Translations under genes and position numbers: made by a program
Notes under the pieces: generated by a model
Told to the model about the DNA's origin: nothing
Databases searched by the model: none
The model's input: only the letters and a program-made list of their open reading frames with translations
NCBI GenBank assembly: GCA_030737875.1
Contig: CM060909.1
Span: 33,283,159-33,347,158 of the forward strand
DNA: 64,000 nt
Reading direction: 5' to 3'
Source of the DNA: Allium sativum
Lineage: Eukaryota; Streptophyta; Magnoliopsida; Asparagales; Amaryllidaceae
Part shown: one piece after another, positions 10,866 to 22,982 of the stretch
Layout: every line of letters starts with the position of its first letter
How positions within the stretch are numbered: the stretch's first letter is position 1

Positions 10866-11221
10866 TGTAACGAACCGGTTTTTAGTGACTTTGATTATCG
10901 ACATAAACTTAATGACGACTAACCAAACATCGAAAAAAAAACGGTAGTTAATGAAAGAAATTAGAGGGTGGGAATAGATAAGATAGAAACTTAGAATAGA
11001 AGAAGAACAAGAACCTACAACATCAGAGTAACACAAAGCTCATAGCAGAACGAACAACATATAATAGATAACATATCCTTGAAATAAAATCAGTATATAT
11101 GTATACAATAACATTATCAGAGTACAACACTTACAACACAGCGGAAATAACTATAGCTATATAATCCTGAAGCCTCCTGCTCCAGCTCTTCCAGTATATC
11201 TGTAAATCCCGACTACTTGAC

Positions 11222-11241
11222 TGCCCGTACAAAATTGGGCA
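11222..11241 (-). promoter_or_regulatory. conserved LTR stem-loop (E2 left LTR)
   Basis: Sense (minus) strand: CTCTTGGG, then TGCCC ... GGGCA around a 10-nt loop. The same arrangement recurs at 17414-17433, in E4 (28995-29016, 36587-36608), in E3 (22344-22357, 50927-50940) and in E6 (58056-58069). Confidence 0.6.
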
Positions 11242-12645
11242 CCCAAGAGTTTAGGGGAAAAAATAAAATAAACTTCGAGTCAGTCAAGGGACTGGTATGA
11301 GTAAAACAGTTAAAACAATTTGAGCCATTAAACGATATCTCATAAGACCACGCCGTATAACGGAACGGGTTTTTCCCTCATGAGAATCTAAAACACCTTT
11401 ATATCAAAAAGCGTTCGATATTATAATAATGTCTATCAACCACAATACAATAATATCATCTAGCAGAAACGCTTTCATCTCACGTTCTACATATATAATA
11501 TACAATCAAAACTGCAAGCATGTATTGGGTAATGGATTTCCAACTATGACAAGGTATGGAACCACCTTTCGCTAGTGTACCTCTATAGAGGAATACACTG
11601 GGTTCAACAAGAACATCTTGCAACCCGGCCAAACATGACCGACCACTCATTTCGCTTGAGTGTATCGAATGTATATCACCAACGGTTGGGATCAGCAACC
11701 GTTTCCCGAATGGGACAGCATCGACAATAGATTTTTAGAAGTAAATGAAACTCTAGATCAGGTGAAAATACACCCTAATAGGTGCGACCTAAATAGCCAT
11801 GGTGCTTGCCCGACTTTTGTCATTTCCGGATGTGAGGCTAGAAGCTATGCTTATCTTTTACATGCCACATCTTCATTCACTTAGAATGTCACATCATCAT
11901 ACCCGCCAAATCACAAATTGATTTATCCAAAAATAACATGGGTATACAGCTAAGAGAAACGAATTCCTCCGCCATCAAACGTGAATACGTTTGAAGAGAT
12001 CAACTTACGCGATCTATTAGATATACACTGTCAGACCTTCTTCCATACAAGTTGTCCTGGGACTGGACAAGCCGAAGGCACTATTCAGTACATCCATCTT
12101 AGGCAATTGTTATCAAAGATTCATATAATAGCCTTTGCACTTTACTTTGTCTTCAATATATTCAGCATACTTGATTTGCAATGCTTATGCCAATACAGAG
12201 TGGTTCTTCGGATAATAATCCATCCGGTCTCTCCATATTAACAACGTTAAAATGGTCAATACTTTGATAGTCGGTGATTTAACTGTCAAATGAAAACATG
12301 TATGTGTACACACAACAATCTTATTTCCAAATGGAATTATCGATCAAATCATCAGCCATATATATATATATATATTCATATTTCCTTATTTTCTACATTT
12401 AGAAAATATATGTTATTAACATTGGAAACATTTCCATAGCTTATTCATGCATCACTACCATTCCACAACTATTAGTCCCTATCTATAAACTAGTAGGAGA
12501 ACAATTCTCTAAGTATAAATCCCGAAGGCCGAAACCAAAATCAGATCGATACTCAGAAAACTATTCAACTTAACTAATCTCTAGTCAGTTTCTAATCTTG
12601 TTTAACTCTATTTCGATTAACTCTAATTGAATATCTCTATTTGCT

Positions 12646-12777
12646 TAACTCTTATTTGATTAACTAATATTCAATTTACTCTAGTTACTTAACTCTTATT
12701 CGAATAACTAATATTCGATTTACTCTAGTTATTTAACTCTTATTTGAATAACTAATATCCGATTTAACTCCATTCGC
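12646..12777. repeat. 44-bp tandem repeat, 3 units (E2 left LTR)
   Basis: Units begin TAACTCTTATT at 12646, 12690 and 12734, with TAACTAATATTCGATTTACTC in the middle. The sister LTR has the same array at 18838. Confidence 0.8.
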
Positions 12778-14484
12778 TTAACTCTAGATTGCAGCGATCA
12801 CAATGGTTACGCCTGATTCCCTCAGGAAACATCCGACCACCGTAGGCTATCTGCAGCCCTGCGAATTTCGCTAGCAGTCGTGCAAAATGGCAACTTATCC
12901 TGAATAACTATGTTCGACTAACTCTATTTGACTAACCATATTCGATTAACTCGACTTCGAATAACTAAATTCGATTAACTCTTTTATATCTCGTCAACTT
13001 CCTTTTTTTATAAATCCTGTTTATTTTCCCAATAAATGTTCCTTTTATAATTCTATTTACTTTCTAAATAAATATCCCTTTATTCTATTTATTTCGTAAA
13101 TAAATGTTCCTTTATTAATTCTATTTATTTCCTAAATAAATATTCCTTTTATAAAATCCTTTGATTTTATAAATATTTTATTTCCAATATACTTTGAAAT
13201 TTCCCTTTTTACATTCACGTATTTCTTATGGTATTTAAAATACCAAATAATAATGATCAATACCATTCTAACACACATAATCAATAACAGATTATATATC
13301 ACATCATATATCACATCATATATCACAATATATGAAAACAGTGAAATAAATGTTGAGGAATCCAGTCGGATCCCTCCAACCTACTTCTCTGCATCACAGA
13401 TGTTAAACAACATGAGTATAAAATATTCTGATAAACAGAATAAATTTTCGATTAACGATTTATATATACATCGTTATCTATAATTTCAACCAATACATAA
13501 GCAATTCAACCAAACAGTTAACACACAACAATCAACAAATCATTATTAGTTCTAAGAATACGTTATAAAAATAGAACTGTTCAGAGTTGGTGAGTTTTAC
13601 TCACATTGGCAGTTCATCATTAAAGAACGATAAACTGTTTGTTTGATTTGAATCAAATAATTTATTTCGCCATAAATTCAAACGAGCCCCAATCCAGTTC
13701 TAGTCAGCTTCATTGTGAAGCTCTCGTCCATACGGTCCTAACGGATCCGACCATTTGTGATTCTGATATCGTACGATGAAGTTACACACTTTTAAAGTTT
13801 GAATATTTTTTAAATTGAAAATAACTTAACTTAAATCTTAAATGGGCCTCACTCTTTGACTTTTCTTTGGCCCAATACAGTTTTAAAACCTCAGGCCCAC
13901 ACGTTTATCCCATTCTTCCCCTTTACACCCGCTGCCAAACCGATGTCCAAAGCCATTACCAAACCTTCCTCGACGTTGTTCTCCTTCCGCAGCCCACTAT
14001 CCTCCAAATCAAGAAAACCACGCTTCACCTCCTCATGAGCTCGTCAACCCCATCCCCAAGACCTCCAACTCGTGCTCCCCTTTTGAAATCCGTCGATCAC
14101 AGTTGGTCACGCTACAGTATATGTCGAGCGACATTTTCCTGTTTCGTCCTTCACCAGAAATTCACAAACCAGACCTCTCAATCCCCCAAAAACAATCACA
14201 CACTCCAATTCACGAATTAAAAACCCAAATTCATGAACGCCTCAACCCTAACTACTGCTGCAAAAAGTCCAGCGCACCGATAAGCATCGCACCCCTTTAG
14301 ACAAGTATAGAAATGATGAGAAATACACCGCGATTCACTATAAACTGATCTAATGATTTATCGATTTTTGTATGATTTTCTTTTGGTTTTCAAAGGATGA
14401 GAATTTGCTGAAAGAACTCGCGGCGCAGAAAAAAGAAGTTTGACCAAAAAGAAAATGAGTTTAGAGTTTAAGGGAAGTGTAGTG

Positions 14485-14492
14485 TATTTATA
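14485..14492 (-). promoter_or_regulatory. E2 LTR TATA box (left copy)
   Basis: Minus strand CTATAAATACACTACAC, followed by a pyrimidine-rich leader. The right LTR has the matching site at 51603-51610. Confidence 0.6.
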
Positions 14493-15570
14493 GAAAGAAT
14501 TTAATATTTTTTTATTCTATTATTTTATTTATTTTTAGTTTTGCGTTGTTTGTATTCGGCTTTAAAAATCTCCGTGACCACATACGACACCCAAAAATCA
14601 TGAAAATTTGCCTATTGCTACAGTTCGGCATTGCGGACACAATGAAACCGGTTTCGTCGAATTCCGACTCTATTTGCTCACATAGCGTATTTTTAACTGT
14701 CAAAATACTAACTGTTTTTCACTCTAAATATCCGTACGGCCACATAGTGACCCCAAAAATCACGGAACTTGGAATGTAACAATAATTTGATGTTGCGGAT
14801 CCAACAAAATTAGTTTCGTCGAATTCCGACTTCGTTTGCAAAAGTGGCTATTTTTAACGCTCTAAATAACCCTTTTAAATATATAAATATATTTAAAAAC
14901 AATTAAATTAAATATTTAAAAATAAATATTATCTTATATATTCACAACAGAATATCATACAGCTCTAGAATATTCCTATATGAATTTCTAACTCGATATT
15001 TCAATCCTTATTAAATCGATATTCGATTTATAATGAAATCCCCTTTAAAAATATAATTAATTCCTTTATAAATTATAAAGGAATTCCACAAAGACTTTTC
15101 TAAAATTTGATTTGGACATAAATCAAAATCTACATAACGAAATCCTGATTTTCTCTTCCACTAGAAAAATATACTTCACCAGCTCCACACGTTTCTTGTT
15201 TCACAGAAATCCGATTTAAAACGAACACTGTACATTCAGTTGAAGTTCAAATCACCAAATTACGAAGTGCCACGCCATTTCGAGCTCGATTATAATTAAA
15301 ATATAATTATACATTTCAACGGTCGTTATTTAAATATATTTGTTCATATAATTCAACTCTAAACTGAATTATATATTTTAAATAATCCAATTCACACTGT
15401 ATTGTGAATTCCACTATTTTTGATTATTTCTGAATTTAAATATATTATCCTATTATTTAATTAATTAAATATTCTATATAATTTAATTAAACAACCATTT
15501 AATTCTCTATATCAATATTTATATAATTAAATTAACTAATTATAATACCGTAAAAATATGGGTCATTACA

Positions 15571-15605
15571 TTCTTCCCCACTTAAAATAATTTCGTCCTC
15601 GAAAT
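15571..15605 (-). other. E2 polypurine tract and TTTCG/CGAAA hairpin
   Basis: Minus strand: CAATTTCGAGGACGAAAT, then a spacer, AAGTGGGGAAGAA and the LTR start TGTAATGACCC. TTTCG-AGGA-CGAAA is a short perfect hairpin just upstream of the tract. Confidence 0.75.
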
Positions 15606-16391
15606 TGCTAAGGTAGAAAACAAACCATATCGACCGGTTAGAACTTATTTGTTCACTTATTAATTCCAGTTTTAACTGAACCAATTAATTTCAATATAAA
15701 TGTTAATTAATTCTTATCAACGAAAATTTTCAAAATCCTGAAAATTTTCTAACACCTTAACTTTTCGAAAAATTTCGCCAGCACCTCCTTTGTACTGCTC
15801 AATAGGTCAAACTCCAACTCGCCTCTCTGGGCCATCTCCAACCCAAAAGAAAATCAAACAGCCAAGCGACTTGCCAATTCGGCTCATAAATCTCATGCTT
15901 ATATCAAATATAAACTTGTACCTTTTTGTCGGGCATATTATTATATCCCTTCCACCTGTTACCCATTTCAGCATATACCAATATCAATCCAATCAAATTC
16001 TGATCAATTTATCCTCAACACAACCATTCGCTTATTCAAGCCAAATTCAATTTCAAATCAAGGTTCTATTCCTGATTTTCAAATTCTTAACTCATCAATC
16101 CAATATCATTTACGATTCTATCTCACAATTCAAAATCTGATTCTACTCGATATATCGTATCCAATTCAATTTCCAGTTAATGGGTTTCAATTCAGTTCCA
16201 GGTTGGTTTCACAAATTTCTATTTAAATTTGTTTTTAATTCGAACAGTCTCTTCCTGGGAGTTTTAAACAGCTTTTCTTTTATAAAACCAAATGTTCCTT
16301 TTTGGATTTCAAATAACTTATTTCTCTCAAAACAATTCAAAAACAAAATCTTTTCGGTAGTAATCCTTCACTTACAACTCGAAATTGAACA

Positions 16392-16416
16392 CCGATGATG
16401 TCATGATCATCATCGG
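16392..16416 (-). other. hairpin with palindromic loop in E2 internal domain
   Basis: Nine-bp perfect stem CCGATGATG / CATCATCGG around TCATGAT, which contains the self-complementary TCATGA. A similar structure is at 35886-35910 in E4. Confidence 0.55.
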
Positions 16417-17036
16417 AATCTATTTCCAACTTTTGAAGTGAGTTCAATACTATATCGCTTTTCAAAACCATTTCTAACATTTCTACTTTGAAATTTATTT
16501 CAAAATATCCTTCTAATGTTTGTAAAACAATTTAAAATCTCCCAGGATTTTAAAATTCTCATATACTTAATTTAAATCCATTTACAAATACCTTTCAAAT
16601 TCCAGGGTTTAAATTTCAACTCTGATTTTAATTTCAGATTTAATTCATTTCGATTTTATATATTTCACTTATATGAATTCTGATCGATTATTTGCATAAC
16701 CATTTCACTTTTCATAATCTTACTCGATTATTATTATAACCAATATAAATCCTTTACATCAAATATAATTTGGGTAAAATTATTTCATTTACCCTTTTTC
16801 AAAATATACTGTATCGACCCATCGTATTCGAGTGTTTAGAAGCTCCTACCGATACAGTGGATCAAATTGATCGACCAGAAAACATAAATAACTTAACCAA
16901 TAAATCTCCATAATATAAAATCACTTTATACCAAATAACAAATACGTTCACTCATATATATACACTCAAGTCAATCTAGGGTATTACTAACCCTATCTCT
17001 ACTTAGTCACGCCACAGAGCCAAGGTAATTACTTAA

Positions 17037-17056
17037 CCTTAAGCTCTAATACCAAC
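17037..17056 (-). other. E2 primer-binding site (initiator Met tRNA type)
   Basis: Minus strand directly after the LTR end GTTACA reads GTTGGTATTAGAGCTTAAGG. TGGTATCAGAGC is the canonical site for plant initiator Met tRNA; this copy has one mismatch. Confidence 0.85.
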
Positions 17057-18837
17057 TGTAACGACCCGGTTTTTAGAGACTTTGGTTATCGACATAAACT
17101 CAATGACGACTAACGAAACATCGGAAAAAAAACCGGTAGTTAATGAAAGAAATTATAGGGTGAGAATAGATAAGATAGAAACTTAGAATAGAAGAAGAAG
17201 AAGAACCTACAACATCAGAGTAACACGAAGCTCACAGTGGAACGAACAACATATAATAGATAAAATATCCTTGAAATAAAATCAGTATATATGTATACAG
17301 TAACATTATCAGAGTACAACACTTACAACACAGCGGAAATAACTATAGCTATATAATCCTGAAGCCTCCTGCTCCAGCTCTTCCAGTATATCTGTAAATC
17401 CCGACTACTTGACTGCCCGTACAAAATTGGGCACCCAAGAATTTAGGGAAAACAAAACAAAATAAACTCCGGGTCAGTCATGGGACAGGTATTAGTAAAA
17501 CAGTTAAAACAGTTTGAGCCATTAAACGATATCTCATAAGACCACGCCGTATTATGGAACGGGTTTTTCCCTTATGAGAATCTAAAACACCTTTATATCA
17601 AAAACCTTCTGATATTATAATAATGTCTATCAACCACAATATAATAATCATCTAGCAGAAACGCTTTCATCTCACGTTCTACATATATAGTATACAATCA
17701 AAACCGCAAGCACATATTGGGTAATGGATTTCCAACTATGACAAGGTATGGACCACCTTTCGCTAGTATACCTCTAGAGAGGAATACACTGGGTTTAACA
17801 AGAATATCTTGCAACCCGACCACACATGACCGACCACTCATTCCGCTTGAGTGTATCGAATGTATATCACCAATGGTTGGGATCAGCAACCGTTTCCCGA
17901 ATGGGAAAACATCGACAATAGATTTTTAGAAGTGAATGAAACTCTAGATCAGGTGATTATACACCCTAATAGGTGCAACCTACATAGCCTTGTTGCCTGC
18001 CCGACTTTTGTCATTTCCGGATGTGAGGCTAGAAGCTACGCTTATCTTTTACATGCCACATCTTCATTCACTTAGAATGTCACATCGTCATACCCACCAA
18101 ATCACAAATTGATTTATCTAAAAATAACACGGTATACAGCTAAGAGAAACGAATTCCTCCGCCACCAAACGTGAATACGTTTGAAGAGATCAACTTACGC
18201 AATCTATTAGATATACTCTGTCAGACCTTATTCCATACAAGTTGTCCTGGGACTGGACAAATCGAAGGCACTATTCAGTACATCCATCTTAGGCAATTGT
18301 TATCTAAGATTTATACCATAGCCCTTGCACTTTACTCTGTCGTCAATATATTCAGCATACGTGATTCACAATGCTTATGCCAATACAGAGTGGTTCTTCG
18401 GATAATAATCCAACCGGTCTCTCCATATTAACAACGTTAAAATGGTCAAAACTTTGATAGTCGGTGATTTAACTATCAAATGAAAACATGTATGTGTACA
18501 CACAACGATCTTATTTCCAAATGGAATTATCAATCAAATCATCAACCATGTATATATATATATATATTCATATTTCCTTATTTTCAACATTTAGAAAATA
18601 TACGTTATTAACATTGGAAACATTTCCATAGCTTATTCACGCATCCCTACCATTCCACAACTATTAGTCCCTAACTGTAAACTTGTAGGAGAAAAAATCT
18701 CTAAGTATAAACCCCGAAGGCCGAAACCAACATCAGATCGATACTCAGAAAACTATTTAACTTAACTAATCTCTAGACCGTTTCTAATCTTGTTTAACTC
18801 TATTTCGATTAACTCTAATTTAATAACTCTATTTTCT

Positions 18838-18969
18838 TAACTCTTATTTGATTAACTAATATTCGATTTACTCTAGTTACTTAACTCTTATTCGAATAAC
18901 TAATATTCGATTTACTCTAGTTACGTAACTCTTATTCGAATAACTAATATTCGATTTAACTCCATTCGC
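18838..18969. repeat. 44-bp tandem repeat, 3 units (E2 right LTR)
   Basis: Units start at 18838, 18882 and 18926, equivalent to the array at 12646-12777. Confidence 0.8.
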
Positions 18970-20427
18970 TTAACTCTAGGTCGCAGTGATCACAATGGTT
19001 ACGCCTGATTCCCTCAGGAAACATCCGACCGTCGTAGGCTATCTGCAGCCCTGCGAATTTCGCTAGCAGTCGTGCAAAATGGAAACTTATCCTGAATAAC
19101 TATGTTTGACTAACTCTATTCGACTAACCATATTCGATTAACTCGACTTCGAATAACTAAATTCGATTTACTCTTTTATATCTCGTCAACTTCCTTTTTT
19201 TATAAATCCTGTTTATATTCCCAATAAATATTCCTTTTATAATTCTATTTACTTTCTAAATAAATATCCCTTTATTCTATTTATTTCCTAAATAAATGTT
19301 CCTTTATTGATTCTATTTATTTCCTAAATAAATATTCCTTTTATAAAATCCTTTGATTTTATAAATATTTTATTTCCAATATACTTTGAAAAATCCTTTC
19401 TTACATTCACGTATTTCTTATGGTATTTAAAATACCAAATAATAATGATCAATATCATTCTAACACACATAATCAATAACAGATTATATATCACAAAATA
19501 TATTACAATATATGAAAACAATGAAATAAATGTTGAGGAATCCTGTCGGATCCCTCCAACCTGTTTCCCTGCATCACAGATGTTAAACAACACGAGTATA
19601 AAATATTCTGATAAACAGAACCAATTTTCGATTAACGATTTATATATACATCGTTATCTATAATTTCAACCAATACATAAGCAATTCAACCAAACAGTTA
19701 ACACATAGCAATTAACAGATCATTATCAGTTCTAAGAATACGTTATAAAAATATAACTGTTCAGAGTTGGTGAGTTTTACTCACATTGGCAGTTCATTAT
19801 TAAAGAACGATAAATTGTTTGTTTGATTTGAATCAAACAATTTATTTCGCCATAAATTCAAACGAGCCCCGATCCACTTCTAGTCAGCTTCATTGTGAAG
19901 CTCTCGTTCATACGGTCCCAACGGATTCGACCGTTCGTGATTCTGATATCGTACGATGAAGTTACACACTTTTAAAGTTTGAATACAGTTTAAATTGAAA
20001 ATAACTTAACTTAAATCTTAAATGGGCCTCACTCTTTGACTTTTCTTTGGTCCAATACAGTTTTAAAACCTCAGGCCCACACGTTTATCCCTTTCTTCCC
20101 CTTTACACCCGCTGCCAAACCGATGTCCAAAGCCATTACCAAACCTTCCTCGACGTCGTTCTCCTTCCGCAACCCACTATCCTCCAAATCAAGAACACCA
20201 TGCTTCACCTCCTCATGAGCTCGTCAACCCCGTCCCCAAGACCTTCAACTCGAGCTCCCCTTTTGAAATCCGTCGGTCACGGTTGGTCACGCTACAGTAT
20301 ATGTCGAGTGACATTTTCCTGTTTCGTTGTTCACTAGAGATTCACAAACCAGACCTCTCAATCCCCCGAACAAAATCACACACTCCAATTCACGAATTAA
20401 AAACCCAAATTCATGAACGCCTCAATC

Positions 20428-20432
20428 CTAAC
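20428..20432. repeat. target-site duplication of E3 (left copy, CTAAC)
   Basis: CTAAC precedes E3 and is repeated at 51366-51370. The intact sister LTR has a single CTAAC at the matching place (near 14249). Confidence 0.9.
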
Positions 20433-21419
20433 TGTAACAACCCGCATTCTACGCATCGAAGGATCGTAGAATATTTATTTCTTTCTCATACGAAGTCGTA
20501 TGGTCATGTGGCTTTGGGAAACGACTATTGGGGTCATTTCCCATGTTTATGATTTTTGCAGATTTTTAAATGACCGTTTTGCCCCTAACTGATCTTGTTT
20601 TGGCCATAACTTTTGATTGGAAAGGAATTTTGACCTGAAACCACTCCCATTAGATTCGTTTGATGGTTTACCTTTCCGTAGAGTGGTCATAGTAGCCAAA
20701 CGGACTTACCGTTTGGGAGATATGGCTGAAATAAGGTATGGAATGTGAAAAACTGCTTAACCGGGCCGAATAGGGTGATTAGTGAATAGGCTTATGGGGA
20801 GGCTTAAATGAGTTAGAGAATCATTCCATTTCAGTTTTGAGCTGCCACTTTCCTTCTTGAAACCCTAGTAATGGCCTCCACCTTCTAATTTCATCCCAGA
20901 TCGTCTCTAATCACTTTCTAATCGAAGATTAAGCAAAACTACATCAAATCGAGGGAGGGTAGCACCAAATCAGAGAGAGCTGCAGGAACACATAGGAATT
21001 GGATCCAAATCAGAGATTATTTCAGATCTAAAGTTTGTTTGTGGCTAAGGTGAGTGATTTGCATAGTTCCTCACTAATTAAGGGTAATTAGTGTTAATTA
21101 GCGAATTTATACACTAATAAATTCTGGAAAAATGTTCATAAATTCTTAAATGATGTTTTAGACCTCTGGTATGAATTTGGGTTAGTTTGGTTAAGTTTTG
21201 CTAATCCTATCATTAGTTTCACCTAAACATGCTTAAGGGGAAATATGGGGTTTTGGGTATGTTTGATCCATTTTAACCTATCATATTGATGTATTGATGT
21301 TTGTGGTTGATTATTCATGTTGCTATGACTGTATGATATGCTTTCTGATTGATTTCAATAGTTAGAGTGGTCGAAAACGTCGTCGAATGGCGTAAAACAC
21401 TTACTGGAAAAGCTTCAGG

Positions 21420-21830
21420 AAATAGTGCAGGTTTCCGGATCAGATCGGATATGGTGGCTCGGATCGGATAAGTGAACTGGGCAAGGGATTCGATCGGATC
21501 GGAACTTGACACTTGAGAAATCTGGCAAAAAGGAAGGCCATGCTAGCAATATTGGGATCGGATCGGATAAAGGAGGGGGATCGGAGCGGCTAAAGGAGGA
21601 GGATCGGATCGGAACAAATGAAGGGCGAGGGAGCTGATCGGAGCAGAAGCACGAACTGGATGGGAGATGGCACCCGACCCGACCCGAAGTGGGACACCCG
21701 ACCCGAACCGACGCGATGTAGTGGACCCGAACCGAACCGTACCAGAGGAGGACCATGAACTGACGCAACGGAGTGAACCCGACCCGAACCGATGGCTTGA
21801 GGGGGAATCCGACCCAACCTAGTATTGACC
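21420..21830. repeat. degenerate GGATCGGA / CCCGACCCGA tract in E3 LTR
   Basis: Dozens of overlapping GATCGGA and ACCCGAACCG motifs. The sister LTR has it at 27950-28330, and E6 has a strongly diverged version at 58600-59045. Confidence 0.75.
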
Positions 21831-22343
21831 AATTACCCGAGATGCAAAGGTAGTCCAAATGGGAAGTTAGAGCTCTGGATCCAGTTGGGAACCAATGAGT
21901 TCACTTCATGGTTGGGCTTTGCTGCGGGACGTGTACAAAGGGGTTGTCGGTATTCATAACTTTGGTTCACCTTTGAGAGATGGATGGGGGGCTTGTAGTG
22001 ATAGTTACACGGGATTGGATTCCGTCATGGCCCAAAGTATTAAGTGACCAAAGTAGTGGATATCGTATTCTTTACGCACTGAGTGAGGTATGTGAGGATG
22101 ATTTCTATGCTTGATTGTTTGACACCACTATGACAGGCACCCCCCCCCCACCCCCGTATCTCTTACACAGTATGTTAGTAGCACCTTAGAGTATTGTACG
22201 GTATGTAGTGCTAACTCTTTGGTTGCAGGTCCAGGTTCAGGTATGATTGGATTATACCTGTTATTATTCTGTTTAGATGCTTATCGCTCATACCAGGCTT
22301 TATGTATGACCCAGATTTTTATGTCTCCTCTTATTACTCTGGG

Positions 22344-22357
22344 TGCTCACATGAGCA
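22344..22357 (+). promoter_or_regulatory. conserved LTR stem-loop (E3 5' LTR)
   Basis: CTCTGGG, then TGCTCA-CA-TGAGCA, a perfect 6-bp stem at the place where the LARDs have TGCCC...GGGCA. Confidence 0.6.
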
Positions 22358-22782
22358 GACTAGAGACAGGTTAGCTGGTGATACGCGAGTAGCTGATTCG
22401 GAGGCGAGCAGGAGGCTTCCACGTATGATATATAGATATTCTCCCTGTGTCGTTGGTGGTCGCTACTTGGCCATTAGTAGTGTACCTCCTTTATCTTACT
22501 TTTGCTTTTTGAGACAGTTTGGAGAGTTGTAATAAGTTGTATTTTGGATTTCCGCTGCTATGATGCTTAGTTCTGGTTTTCAGCTTATGCACTGTCTCTC
22601 CTGTTTTATGTCAAGTATGTTATTATTATATTTTGTTCTATGCGCTGTGAGACATTCTACAGGTTCTTTGTATATTTATTTCCTTCTTCCCTTTCCTTCT
22701 GACGACTCGTTCCATGCTAACTGGACATGTGTACAACGCACCTTTGGAGTAAATGTCGGTTGGTGCGGGGCGGGCCGTCACA

Positions 22783-22802
22783 CTTGGTATCTGAGCTCTA
22801 GG
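22783..22802 (+). other. E3 primer-binding site
   Basis: CTTGGTATCTGAGCTCTAGG follows the LTR end; it matches TGGTATCAGAGC (initiator Met tRNA) with one mismatch. Confidence 0.82.
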
Positions 22803-22982
22803 TTGCGTAGTTAACCTAGGGAAAGACACTAGGGAGAGATAGTACGTATATGAGAGCGTGTATTTGTGAATACTTTGGTTTTCAAAAGCTATATATATAT
22901 ACTATTGGTAGTATAAGAATGAAGTCACACTGCACTAGCACCACTATGGGGTCTTTAATCGTTTCCCTTTTACAGATTGATG

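Larger units (their letters stand above)
10866..15570 (-). repeat. E2 left (3') LTR, 4705 bp
   Basis: Plus strand runs from TGTAACGAACCGG to GGGTCATTACA. It aligns along its full length with the right LTR, with frequent substitutions and small indels, so the insertion is not recent. It holds a 44-bp tandem repeat (12646-12777), a U5 stem-loop (11222-11241) and a minus-strand TATA box (14492-14485). Small ORFs inside are not conserved as protein between the two LTRs. It is otherwise AT-rich non-coding DNA. Confidence 0.93.
15571..17056 (-). other. E2 internal domain, non-coding
   Basis: 1486 bp with no ORF that looks like a retroelement protein. The minus strand starts at the primer site near 17055 and ends with a polypurine tract near 15571. 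Two islands match the E4 internal domain: CAAGCG-CT-GCCAA ... GGCTCATAAA plus TTGTCGGGCA (15864-15932 against 35464-35550), and the TTTTCGAAAAA...TTCGCCA block near 15765. A hairpin with a palindromic loop lies at 16392-16416. The rest is AT-rich. Confidence 0.8.
17057..20432 (-). repeat. E2 right (5') LTR, first segment
   Basis: Starts TGTAACGACCCGG and follows the left LTR up to CTCAATCCTAAC, where E3 has inserted. The remainder of this LTR is at 51366-52687; together they make about 4.69 kb. It carries the 44-bp repeat at 18838-18969 and the U5 stem-loop at 17414-17433. Confidence 0.93.
20433..22782 (+). repeat. E3 5' LTR, 2350 bp
   Basis: Begins TGTAACAACCCGCATTC and ends GGGCGGGCCGTCACA. 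It is closely similar to the 3' LTR but lacks about 25 bp present there near 27270 (the CCCATAACCCATTTCGGG region). It contains a GGATCGGA/CCGACCCGA-rich low-complexity tract (21420-21830) and the conserved stem-loop at 22344-22357. Plus and minus ORFs in the low-complexity tract are composition artefacts. Confidence 0.93.

Noticed and set aside
21415..21858. Ser/Pro/Arg-rich ORFs in the E3 LTR (also 28057-28545 and 58642-59030)
   Set aside because: Translations of the GGATCGGA/CCCGACCCGA low-complexity tract; sequence not conserved with E6.
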